From assembly GCF_029714405.1 (NCBI RefSeq), contig NZ_CP121650.1, forward strand, positions 4,097,001 to 4,161,000: a stretch of 64,000 nucleotides of DNA, read 5' to 3'. Under the pieces are notes generated by a model. It had not been told where the DNA came from. It did not search any database and was given only the letters and a program-made list of their open reading frames with translations. The position numbers were made by a program, and so were the translations under genes. This stretch comes from Bradyrhizobium sp. CB82 (GTDB taxonomy: Bacteria; Pseudomonadota; Alphaproteobacteria; Rhizobiales; Xanthobacteraceae). This document shows, piece by piece, positions 16,672 to 24,378 of the stretch (within the stretch, counting starts at the first letter, position 1; each line of letters begins with the position of its first letter).

Positions 16672-17459
16672 GCGTCGCACCCACACTTCTCGCGGTCGAA
16701 GGCCTGACCAAGTCGTATGGCGGCATCCATGCCGTGCGCGGCGTCTCGTTCGAGCTGCGTGCCGGCGAGATTCTTGCGCTGATCGGCCCGAACGGCGCCG
16801 GCAAGAGCACCTGCTTCGACATGCTCAACGGCCAGAACAGACCGGACTCCGGCCGCATCCGTCTACTCGGCGAGGACACGACCGGCAGGAAACCGCGCGA
16901 GATCTGGCGCCTTGGCGTCGGCCGCACGTTCCAGATCACCGCGACGTTCGCGACCATGACGGTGCGCGAGAACGTGCAGGTCGCGCTGATCTCGCACCAA
17001 AGGCAGTTGTTCAATCTCTGGGGGGCGGCGCCGCGCTTCGATCGCGACGAGGCGGTGCGCCTCCTGGAACTCGTCGGCATGGGCGGCTATTCGGATCGTC
17101 CCTGCGGCGAGCTCGCCTATGGCGACCTCAAGCGGCTCGAGCTTGCGGTTGCGCTGGCCAACCAGCCAAAGCTCCTGCTGATGGACGAACCGACCGCCGG
17201 TATGGCGCCGCGCGAGCGCATCGACCTGATGCGGCTCACCGCGCGCATCGCGCGGGAGAAATCCATCGGCGTGCTCTTCACCGAGCATGACATGGACGTG
17301 GTGTTCGAGCATGCCGACCGCATCATCGTGCTCAACCGCGGCACGCTGATCGCCGAGGGCTCGCCGACGGAGGTGCGGGGCAATCCGCAAGTACAGGCGG
17401 TCTATCTCGGCGAGGGCCTCGTCTATGATGCCCGTCATCGCGAGGGAGCCTCGACATGA
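16668..17459 (+). CDS. livG: Liv-type ABC transporter ATP-binding protein (LivG-like)
   Basis: The 263-residue ATPase has Walker A GPNGAGKST (about residues 42-50), the LivG-type insertion with RTFQITATF, a signature-like stretch ELAYGDLKRLELA near 144, Walker B LLLMDEPTAGMAP near 168 and the switch His in FTEHDMDVVFEHADR near 205. The signature begins AYGD rather than LSGGQ, as is usual in LivG. It powers import by the fused permease. It overlaps the genes on both sides by 4 bases. Confidence 0.9.
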   Translation: MSVAPTLLAVEGLTKSYGGIHAVRGVSFELRAGEILALIGPNGAGKSTCFDMLNGQNRPDSGRIRLLGEDTTGRKPREIWRLGVGRTFQITATFATMTVRENVQVALISHQRQLFNLWGAAPRFDRDEAVRLLELVGMGGYSDRPCGELAYGDLKRLELAVALANQPKLLLMDEPTAGMAPRERIDLMRLTARIAREKSIGVLFTEHDMDVVFEHADRIIVLNRGTLIAEGSPTEVRGNPQVQAVYLGEGLVYDARHREGAST

Positions 17460-18160
17460 AGCTCACGGTCGAGGGGCTCAACAGCCATTACGGTCCGGCC
17501 CATATCCTGTTCGACATCGCGCTCGAGGTCGGTGACGGCGAGGTGGTCGCCTTGCTCGGACGCAATGGCGCCGGCAAGTCGACGACGTTCCGCTCCATTG
17601 TCGGCCTCGTGGCGCAGCGCTCGGGCCGGATTGTGTTCGAGGGCAAGGACGTCTCGTCACGGCCGACGCATGAGATCGTCCGCGGTGGGCTCGGCTACGT
17701 ACCGGAGGAGCGGCGTATCTTCACCGACCTCACGGTCGAGGAGAATCTCGAAGTCGGCCGCCAGCCGAAACGGGCGAACGCGCCATACTGGACGCGCGAA
17801 AAGCTGTTCACGCTATTCCCGAATCTGAACGAGATGCGCAACCGGCCGGGCGGCCGCATGAGCGGCGGCGAGCAGCAGATGCTGACGATCGCCCGCACGT
17901 TGATGGGCAATCCGTCGCTGGTGCTGCTGGACGAGCCGTCGGAGGGGCTATCGCCAAAGATCGTGGAGCAGATGGTCGATGCGATCCTGACCATGAAGAA
18001 GGAAGGCGTCAGCATCGTCGTTTCCGAGCAGAATCTGCATTTCGCGCGGTTGATTTCCGATCGCGCCTATATCATCGAGCGCGGTCGAATCTGTTTCGGT
18101 GGTACGATGGCCGAGCTCGATGCGCGCCCGGATATCCGCGACGCGCATCTGTCATTGTGA
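17456..18160 (+). CDS. livF: Liv-type ABC transporter ATP-binding protein (LivF-like)
   Basis: A 234-residue ATPase: Walker A GRNGAGKST (about 36-44), the LivF-type GGLGYVPEERRIF (about 78-90), signature MSGGEQQML (about 136-144) and Walker B LVLLDEPSEGLSP (about 156-168). It pairs with LivG to drive the importer. It starts within the livG stop (ATGA) and ends 13 bases before the MarR gene, which is likely in the same transcript. Confidence 0.9.
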   Translation: MKLTVEGLNSHYGPAHILFDIALEVGDGEVVALLGRNGAGKSTTFRSIVGLVAQRSGRIVFEGKDVSSRPTHEIVRGGLGYVPEERRIFTDLTVEENLEVGRQPKRANAPYWTREKLFTLFPNLNEMRNRPGGRMSGGEQQMLTIARTLMGNPSLVLLDEPSEGLSPKIVEQMVDAILTMKKEGVSIVVSEQNLHFARLISDRAYIIERGRICFGGTMAELDARPDIRDAHLSL

Positions 18161-18173
18161 GGGCGGGGCGGGA

Positions 18174-18629
18174 ATGGCGAGAGGCGTTGCAGCCAAGAAG
18201 AGCGTCAGGCAGGCCAAGCCGCCTTATGTGCTCGACGAGCAGGTCGGCTTCATCCTGCGCCAGGTGTGGCAGCGTCACAGCGCGATCTTTGCCCGCGACA
18301 TCGGCACCAACCTGACGCCGACGCAATGGGCGGCACTGTCGAAGCTTGCCGAGACCGGACCGTGCTCGCAGAACCAGTTGGGTCGGCTGACGGCGATGGA
18401 CGTTGCGACCATCAAGGGCGTGATCGACCGGCTCAGCGCTCGCGGACTGACGGAGACGAGCCAGGATCCAGAGGATGGCCGGCGCCTGCTCGTCAGCCTC
18501 ACACGTGCCGGTCAGCAGCTCGCCGAAAAGGTCGCGCCGAACGCGCTCGCCATCACGCGCGAGACGCTGGCGCCGCTCGAGCCGAAGGAGCGCGAGCTGC
18601 TGATGGCGTTGTTGGGCAAGTTGCGGTGA
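18174..18629 (+). CDS. MarR family transcriptional regulator, likely repressor of the nicotinate regulon
   Basis: The 151-residue protein has a MarR winged helix-turn-helix: LTPTQWAAL (helix entry, about residue 45), QNQLGRLTAMDVATIKGVIDRL (recognition region, about 66-87) and the wing with DPEDGRRLLVSLT (about 99-111). MarR proteins bind short palindromes as dimers and release on binding aromatic acids. It is the last gene of the hnr-transporter run, and four copies of TTYGTAYACRAA (one with a first-base mismatch) occur in the three nicotinate promoters, so it is the best candidate regulator. The ligand (6-hydroxynicotinate or nicotinate) is an inference from pathway logic. Confidence 0.85.
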   Translation: MARGVAAKKSVRQAKPPYVLDEQVGFILRQVWQRHSAIFARDIGTNLTPTQWAALSKLAETGPCSQNQLGRLTAMDVATIKGVIDRLSARGLTETSQDPEDGRRLLVSLTRAGQQLAEKVAPNALAITRETLAPLEPKERELLMALLGKLR

Positions 18630-18635
18630 TGCCAC

Positions 18636-18740
18636 CTTCGTTGGGCGGGCAAAGGCGCGTCAGCGCCGTGCCCACCATTTCTTCTGCTGTCTTGGTTGGC
18701 CGCAGTGGTGGGCACGCTTCGCTTTGCCCACCCACCGGTC
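18636..18740. repeat. Inverted pair of intergenic repeats
   Basis: GGGCGGGCAAAGGCGCG...GTGCCCACCA on one side is followed by GTGGTGGGCACGCTTCGC...TTTGCCCACCC in inverse orientation. The two units face each other between convergent genes (MarR and enamidase) and can form a long stem, so they may also end transcription. Confidence 0.6.
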
Positions 18741-18752
18741 CTACGCGATGGC

Positions 18753-19949
18753 CTACTTCCCAACCACCTCCGGCACCTTCCCGGCGGGCGGCGTATTGCG
18801 GCTGCGCTGCGTCCGCACGATGCCGTCGATGATGGTCATGCCGATGCCGGGGAGATCGCCGAGCTGGACGCTCTCCAGGATGTTCTTGCCCGGCGAATGC
18901 TGCGCCTTGTCCATGATGACGAAGTCGGCGGAACGGCCCACTTCAATGAGGCCGCAATCGAGCTCGCGCATGCGCGCAGTGTTGCCGGTGGCGAGGCAAA
19001 ACGCGATCTCGGCTGGCAGCTCGCCGAGCGAGGACAGCATCGAGACCATGCGCAAAATGCCGAGCGGCTGCACGCCGGAACCGGCCGGCGCGTCGGTGCC
19101 GAGGATGACGCGGTGCAAATCGCCCATCTCGCGCGCGGTGCGCAGCGTGAACAGGGCCGAGCGCTCATTGCCGTTGTGAACGAGCTCGAGCCCGCGCTTG
19201 CAGCCCTCGCAGATGCAGCGGATCTGGTCGTCGGGGAGAGCCGTGTGGCCGCCATTGATATGGCCGACCACGTCGGTGTCGGCCTCCAGCACCACGTCCT
19301 TGTCGATCAGGCCGGAGCCGGGGATCGAGGGGCCGCCGGTGTGGATCGTGCTCTGGATGCCGTATTTGCGCGCCCAGCCGACCATCTTGCGCGCGGTGGG
19401 GCCGTCCTTGACGCCGCCAAGGCCGACTTCGCCGAGCAGCTTGACGCCGGCGGCGGCCATCTCCTTGAAATCCTCCTCCACCATCTCGCACTCGATGACG
19501 GGCGCGCCGGCGTGAACCTTCACGCCGCCTGGACGCAGCGTCCAGAATGCGCGCTGCGCAAAGATCGCCATGGCCTTCAGACCGACGACGTCGCGCGGGC
19601 GGCCGGGCATGTGCACTTCGCCGGCCGAGATCATGGTGGTGACTCCGCCGTGGAGGTAGCTGTCGATCCAGTTGATCTGGTTCTGCCGCGGCGTCCAGTC
19701 GCCGGCGACGGGGTGGACATGGCTGTCGATCAGGCCGGGTGCGACAGTGGTGCCGTTGGCATCGACGATGCTGGTCGCACCGTCCGTATTGACGTCTTTG
19801 AAGCGGCCGATGGCTGATATCTTGCCGTTCTCCGCGACGATCGTGTCGCCATCCAGGATCGGTTTCTCCAGGGCGCCCGACAGCATCAGGCCGATATTGC
19901 GGATCACGAGCTTCGAAGGCCCGGTCGCCTGGGGTGCGTCATGCGCCAT
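18753..19949 (-). CDS. ena: Enamidase (amidohydrolase family): tetrahydro-oxonicotinate ring opening
   Basis: The 398-residue protein resembles E. barkeri enamidase along its length: PGLIDSHVHP (metal ligands His77, His79), PRQ...LHGGVTTMISAG (about 87-110), LLGEVGLGGVKD (Glu174), TIHTGGPSIPGS (His203), VGHINGGHTA (His230), GTDAPAGSGVQPLGILR (Asp286) and a terminal RNTPPA motif. The E. barkeri enzyme is a bifunctional Fe-Zn amidohydrolase that converts 1,4,5,6-tetrahydro-6-oxonicotinate to ammonia and (S)-2-formylglutarate. Start ATG 19949 follows AGGAGCC. It is transcribed divergently from fpr, sharing the double operator at 20027-20052. Later steps (formylglutarate handling) have no gene in this window that I can assign. 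Confidence 0.88.
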   Translation of the reverse strand: MAHDAPQATGPSKLVIRNIGLMLSGALEKPILDGDTIVAENGKISAIGRFKDVNTDGATSIVDANGTTVAPGLIDSHVHPVAGDWTPRQNQINWIDSYLHGGVTTMISAGEVHMPGRPRDVVGLKAMAIFAQRAFWTLRPGGVKVHAGAPVIECEMVEEDFKEMAAAGVKLLGEVGLGGVKDGPTARKMVGWARKYGIQSTIHTGGPSIPGSGLIDKDVVLEADTDVVGHINGGHTALPDDQIRCICEGCKRGLELVHNGNERSALFTLRTAREMGDLHRVILGTDAPAGSGVQPLGILRMVSMLSSLGELPAEIAFCLATGNTARMRELDCGLIEVGRSADFVIMDKAQHSPGKNILESVQLGDLPGIGMTIIDGIVRTQRSRNTPPAGKVPEVVGK

Positions 19950-19997
19950 GGAAAGGCTCCTTATTCCTAACTGCAACGCTCGCGATCTTGGGCAGCC

Positions 19998-20069
19998 TTG
20001 ACCAAAGGATCAAGCCGGATTATTCATTTGTATACGAACGATCGTATACGAATGATGCATAGCTGACAA
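19998..20069. promoter_or_regulatory. Divergent ena/fpr promoter region with two regulon operators
   Basis: Two operators lie 14 bp apart centre to centre: TTTGTATACGAA (20027-20038) and ATCGTATACGAA (20041-20052, first base mismatched to TTYGTAYACRAA). Rightward promoter for fpr: TTGACC (19998-20003), 17 bp, TATTCA (20021-20026). Leftward promoter for ena: TTGTCA (20069-20064), 17 bp, TACGAT (20046-20041). One bound repressor would cover both start regions. Confidence 0.65.
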
Positions 20070-20099
20070 TCGCCTGCGCGCCGGCAAGGGAAGGGTGAG

Positions 20100-20873
20100 A
20101 TGAGCAATTTCAACCAGGAAAGCGTCCTCAGCGTCCATCACTGGACCGACACGCTGTTCAGCTTCAAGACCACCCGCAGCCCGACCTTCCGCTTCCGCAA
20201 CGGCGAGTTCACCATGATCGGGCTCAGGGTCGGCGAGAAGCCGCTGCTGCGGGCCTATAGCGTCGCCAGCGCCAATTACGAGGACACGCTTGAATTCTTC
20301 TCGATCAAGGTGCCGGACGGCCCGCTGACCTCGCGCCTCCAGCACCTGAAGGAAGGCGACGAGATCATCGTCAGCCGCAAGGCGACCGGCACGCTCGTGA
20401 TCGACAATCTGGAAGAGGGTCGCAATCTCTACCTCGTCGGCACCGGCACCGGGCTCGCACCCTTCCTGAGCGTGATCAAGGATCCCGAGACCTATGAGCG
20501 ATTCGAGAAGGTCGTGCTGTTGCATGGCTGCCGGCACGTAAGGGAGCTGGCCTATGGCGAGATGATCACCGAGCAGCTGCCGAATGACGAACTGCTCGGC
20601 GACTACATCCGCAACCAGCTGATCTACTACCCGACCGTCACCCGCGATCCCTTCCGCAACCGTGGCCGCATCACTGACCTCATCACCTCGGGCAAGCTGT
20701 TCAGCGACATCGGCCTGCCGCCGCTCGAAGCGGCCCACGACCGCGTGATGATCTGCGGCAGTCCGGCGCTGGTCGCCGACACCCGCGTGCTGCTGACCGA
20801 GCGCGGCTTCATTGAGGGCAATCACGGCGAGCCGGCGCAATTCGTGGTCGAAAAGGCCTTTGCCGAGCGCTAA
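20100..20873 (+). CDS. fpr: Ferredoxin/flavodoxin-NADP+ reductase
   Basis: A 257-residue FAD enzyme of the bacterial FNR type. The FAD-binding RAYSVAS motif is near residue 57, the NADP-binding GTGTGLAPF near residue 115, and the C-terminus ends VEKAFAER, the short tail of bacterial FPRs. It passes electrons from NADPH to ferredoxin or flavodoxin. Family-wide this enzyme serves redox stress, but here it shares a regulated divergent promoter with enamidase, so I infer it supplies reduced ferredoxin to 6-hydroxynicotinate reductase. No ferredoxin gene is seen nearby. Confidence 0.9.
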   Translation: MSNFNQESVLSVHHWTDTLFSFKTTRSPTFRFRNGEFTMIGLRVGEKPLLRAYSVASANYEDTLEFFSIKVPDGPLTSRLQHLKEGDEIIVSRKATGTLVIDNLEEGRNLYLVGTGTGLAPFLSVIKDPETYERFEKVVLLHGCRHVRELAYGEMITEQLPNDELLGDYIRNQLIYYPTVTRDPFRNRGRITDLITSGKLFSDIGLPPLEAAHDRVMICGSPALVADTRVLLTERGFIEGNHGEPAQFVVEKAFAER

Positions 20874-20956
20874 ACGGGTTTCAGCCGCGCAATAAAGCCG
20901 CATTTTCGCCGCTCGGCGCCCGTTGCGGCGCCGATTCGGCAGGCGATACTATAGGG

Positions 20957-21301
20957 ATGCCGAATCAGCGGAGTTCCCAAATGGTTGCGGACAGCGACAG
21001 CAACATCGCCTGGCAACGGGTTCAGTTGAAGAAGAATCGCGCCGAGTTGAAGGCGCTCGAGACCGCGCGCTTTACGATGGGCGAGATCGCGTCAACCAAG
21101 CGCAACGGACAGAGCCAGAAGGCGATCGCGGAGCTCAAGCGCAAGATCGCGCAATTCGAACGCACGATCGCCGACTATGAGAAGCGTACGCGCCGCCCGC
21201 TCGCGACCGACCTGCAAAGCCTCAGCAACGGGAGCTGGAGCCATTGGGGCGCCTATACCAGCCAGCGCAAATCGGGGCCACGGTCGCCGGGGCGCGGCTG
21301 A
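20957..21301 (+). CDS. Conserved-looking hypothetical protein with coiled coil
   Basis: The 114-residue product is mostly one charged amphipathic helix: residues about 15-80 alternate Lys/Arg, Glu and Ala/Leu with heptad-like spacing, then a Trp-containing short tail (SWSHWGAYTS) and a basic end. I do not recognise a named domain. An alternative ATG at 20981 would remove the first eight residues. It stands alone between fpr and the P450 gene. Confidence 0.5.
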   Translation: MPNQRSSQMVADSDSNIAWQRVQLKKNRAELKALETARFTMGEIASTKRNGQSQKAIAELKRKIAQFERTIADYEKRTRRPLATDLQSLSNGSWSHWGAYTSQRKSGPRSPGRG

Positions 21302-21390
21302 TCGCCTTCTTTTGATCGACGTTCCGGCACTTGCGCCGGCGATTGCGCGCACCATGTGGTGAGGCGCTCCATCAACAAGGGCGGTGACCC

Positions 21391-22656
21391 ATGACACCGC
21401 GCATCGATTTCACCAGCGACGCCTTCTTTCGCGACCCGCCCAAGGCGATCGCGTCGTTGCGCGCCTCCGGGCCCGTGGTCGCGACCCGCTTTCCTCTCAT
21501 CGGCGATGTCTGGATCACCACCACCCACGATGCGACGGCGGAGGTGCTGAAGGACGGCGTGACGTTCACGCTGCGCAAGGAGGACGGCAAGGTCGCAGGC
21601 CTGCGCTGGTGGATGCCGAAACTCGTCACGACCATCGCCAACAATATGCTGACGATGGACGAGCCGGATCACAAGCGGCTGCGCAGCATCGTCGACGAGG
21701 CCTTCCGCCGCCGCGCGATCGTCGCGATGGAGCCGCGGATCCGCGCCATCGCGGATGATCTCGCGGACGGACTGTTCGCGACAGGAAGTCCGGCCGATCT
21801 CGTTCAGCGCTACGCGCGCATCCTGCCGCTGTCGGTGATCTCCGAACTGCTCGGCCTGCCGATGGCCGATCGACCCCGATTCATCGCCTGGGCGAATGCG
21901 ATGTCCTCGCTGACGAACGTCGTCAGCTTCTTCCGCCTGATGTTCGCGTTCCGCAAGATGCGCGCCTATCTCGAAGAGCAATTGCGGATTGCCCGCGCGC
22001 AGGGCGGCGAGGGCCTGATTGCCGAACTGGTCCAGGTCGAGCGGGAAGGCGGCCGCATTTCGCCGGACGAGATGGTATCGATGGTGTTCCTGTTGCTGGC
22101 CGCGGGCTCGGAAACCACGACGCATCTCATCAGCGGCTCGGTCTATGAGCTCCTCAAAAATCCCGGCTTGCGCGATTGGCTGGAAGAGGATTGGTCTCGC
22201 GCCGGCCTTGCCGTCGAGGAATTCCTGCGCTTCGTCTCGCCGGTGCAATTCTCCAAGCCGCGCTATGTGCGGCGGGATCTCGAGCTCGAGGGCGTGCGTC
22301 TGAAAAAGGGCGATCGCGTCATGGTCATGCTTGCCGCGGCCAACATGGATCCCGCTATTCACGATCATGCGGAGCAGCTCGATCTCGAACGCAAGCCCAA
22401 TCGGCACATCTCCTTCGGCACGGGAATCCATTTCTGTCTCGGCCACCAACTCGCGCGCATTGAGGCGGCCTGCGCGCTAGAGGCCTTGTTCACGCGCTGG
22501 CCGCGGCTTGGCCTCGCCGTCGATTCGTCGCAGGTAAATTGGCGCAAACGGCCGGGTCTTCGTGCGATCGCGAAACTGCCTGTCGTCGCAGACGCCGGTG
22601 GGAACCGCGGGGCAGGAAATCGCACGGCCAAGGCCGAACAATTGCTCGCGAACTGA
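21391..22656 (+). CDS. Cytochrome P450
   Basis: The 421-residue soluble bacterial P450 shows the I-helix AGSETTTHL (about 233-241), the K-helix EEFLRF (about 272-277) and the haem-binding loop FGTGIHFCLGHQLAR (about 345-359), whose Cys is the proximal haem ligand. These enzymes insert oxygen into a substrate using electrons from a ferredoxin and reductase. The fpr gene is 0.5 kb upstream, but no partner ferredoxin is adjacent and the substrate is unknown. The C-terminal 25 residues are low-complexity. Confidence 0.92.
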   Translation: MTPRIDFTSDAFFRDPPKAIASLRASGPVVATRFPLIGDVWITTTHDATAEVLKDGVTFTLRKEDGKVAGLRWWMPKLVTTIANNMLTMDEPDHKRLRSIVDEAFRRRAIVAMEPRIRAIADDLADGLFATGSPADLVQRYARILPLSVISELLGLPMADRPRFIAWANAMSSLTNVVSFFRLMFAFRKMRAYLEEQLRIARAQGGEGLIAELVQVEREGGRISPDEMVSMVFLLLAAGSETTTHLISGSVYELLKNPGLRDWLEEDWSRAGLAVEEFLRFVSPVQFSKPRYVRRDLELEGVRLKKGDRVMVMLAAANMDPAIHDHAEQLDLERKPNRHISFGTGIHFCLGHQLARIEAACALEALFTRWPRLGLAVDSSQVNWRKRPGLRAIAKLPVVADAGGNRGAGNRTAKAEQLLAN

Positions 22657-22757
22657 GTCACGTGAGCGATTCGAGAACCATGCAGCTATGATCCCGATGC
22701 GCGATCCGCGAAACAATATCCGACGCGCGGGCGTTAACTTCGTGCGGAGCAGCAACT

Positions 22758-23000
22758 ATGGAGCAATCCATGCCCAGCGGAGGCAAGACGCATATTGGAA
22801 CCGGTGCGCATGGCAAGGGCGCGGGGAACGGCGCGCTCACCGAAATTCCGAAAGACAAGATCGGCGACAACATGATCCTGTCGAACCGCGACAAGGCGCA
22901 GCATTCCGACATCAGGGGCATGGACGGAAAATATATCCAGACCGAACAGTACCAGGATCACTCGGCCAACCGACTCGTGGAGGATGAGGACGAGGGTTAG
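22758..23000 (+). CDS. Small hydrophilic hypothetical protein
   Basis: An 80-residue, Gly- and Asp-rich soluble protein with no Cys and no hydrophobic segment. The central TEIPKDKIGDNMILSNRDKA and the acidic end (EDEDEG) give it the look of the small unstructured proteins common in rhizobia. GGAGCAG lies at a suitable distance before ATG 22758. No function assigned. Confidence 0.5.
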   Translation: MEQSMPSGGKTHIGTGAHGKGAGNGALTEIPKDKIGDNMILSNRDKAQHSDIRGMDGKYIQTEQYQDHSANRLVEDEDEG

Positions 23001-23005
23001 AGGGT

Positions 23006-24259
23006 TTACGAGCCGGTCAGCTTCTTCGAGCCGACGAGGTCGCGTTCCCAGCCGAACACGGACCGGCCGTCGAGTTCCGGTGAAGCCGCGCGCTCGGTCG
23101 CGATGAAGGCCTCGACCGATGGACCGCGCGTGGTTCGTTCCAGCCGCCGTGCCTGGTCGTCGAGGCGCTTGATCGCCTGCATTTCCTCCTCGCGCCCGAG
23201 CTTTGCGTTTGCGATCGCGCCTTTGAGCACACGAATCGTCTCGTCATAGACCTTGATCGGCACGGGGTAGGGGTGGCGGTCCTTGCCGCCATGGGCGAGC
23301 GAGAAGCGCGCGGGATCCTTGAAGCGATAGGGCGCGCCGTGCACGACTTCGGCGACCATCGCGAGCGAGCGCACGGTGCGCGCGCCGACGCCGGGCGTCA
23401 GCAACAGCTCCGGAAAATCGACAGGACCGCGCTCGGCGACCGCAGCCAGCGTGCCGTGCAGGCGCCGCGCGAAGACATCCTTCGGCCGCACGTCGTGATG
23501 CGCGGGCATGATGAGGTGCGGCAGCACGGCTTGCGCGGGTTCGAGGCCGCTCAGACGTTCGAATTCGGACACGATGCGATCGGGGCCGAGACCCGCGAGC
23601 AGCTCGAGCTGCGCCGAGCGCGAGACGTCGGCGCGGTGGTCGGTGAGGTTCACAATCTCACCCTGTGCAGGGCCATCGATCGCGCTGTGCGGCGCATCGA
23701 CAAAGCTGTTCAGCGCCTCGGAGTGCCAGTGATAGCGGCGCGCCTGTCGCTTCTCGCCGTTCATGCCCTGCTGCACGACCGTCCATTTGCCGTCGGCGGT
23801 GACGAAGAAGCCATGCAGATAGAGGTCAAAGCCGTCCTGTACCGCGGCGCTGTCGACCTTCGCAACGAGGCGGCTCGCTCGCGTCAGCCTGGCGCCGTCG
23901 AAGCCGACGCGATCACCGAGGGCCAGGAGCTCATCCGGCGTCTTGCGCGAGTGCTGGCCGCGCCCGCCGCAGACGTAGATGCCGAGCTCGTTCTGGAGCG
24001 GAGTCAGCCCGCGCTTCAGCGCGCCGATTACGGAGGTGGTGATGCCGGAAGAGTGCCAGTCCATGCCCATCACGGCGCCGAACGACTGGAACCAGAAGGG
24101 ATGCGACAGCCGCTGCATGAATTCGTCGCGGCCGTAATGATGGACGATCGCTTGCGTGACGATCGCGCCCAGCGAAGCCATGCGGCTTGCGAGCCACGGC
24201 GGAACCCGCCCGGTGTGGAGAGGGAGATCGGCGCTGCCGGTGCGTCGGGTCATGGCCAT
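23006..24259 (-). CDS. DUF763 domain protein
   Basis: The 417-residue protein begins with the DUF763 hallmark RTGSADLPLHTGRVPPWLASRM and continues with HPFWFQSFGAVMGMDWHSSG (about 50-70), VCGGRG (about 93), a helix-hairpin-helix-like TPGVGARTVRSLA (about 288) and KDRHPYPVP (about 325). DUF763 proteins occur in archaea and scattered bacteria; the GVGARTVR element suggests nucleic-acid contact, but the reaction is unknown. Start near 24259 or 24253, where the homology begins. It is transcribed away from the MscS gene. Confidence 0.85.
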   Translation of the reverse strand: MAMTRRTGSADLPLHTGRVPPWLASRMASLGAIVTQAIVHHYGRDEFMQRLSHPFWFQSFGAVMGMDWHSSGITTSVIGALKRGLTPLQNELGIYVCGGRGQHSRKTPDELLALGDRVGFDGARLTRASRLVAKVDSAAVQDGFDLYLHGFFVTADGKWTVVQQGMNGEKRQARRYHWHSEALNSFVDAPHSAIDGPAQGEIVNLTDHRADVSRSAQLELLAGLGPDRIVSEFERLSGLEPAQAVLPHLIMPAHHDVRPKDVFARRLHGTLAAVAERGPVDFPELLLTPGVGARTVRSLAMVAEVVHGAPYRFKDPARFSLAHGGKDRHPYPVPIKVYDETIRVLKGAIANAKLGREEEMQAIKRLDDQARRLERTTRGPSVEAFIATERAASPELDGRSVFGWERDLVGSKKLTGS

Positions 24260-24378
24260 TGATAGCCGGATTCTGCCTCGGTTGCACGACGGGAAATGCT
24301 GCGTTGCATCCAAACGGGGGAGCGAAGCGCAGCGTTGGGCGTTGAGCGCCAGGTCGCAAGCGGTTTTCCGGAGGCAGG

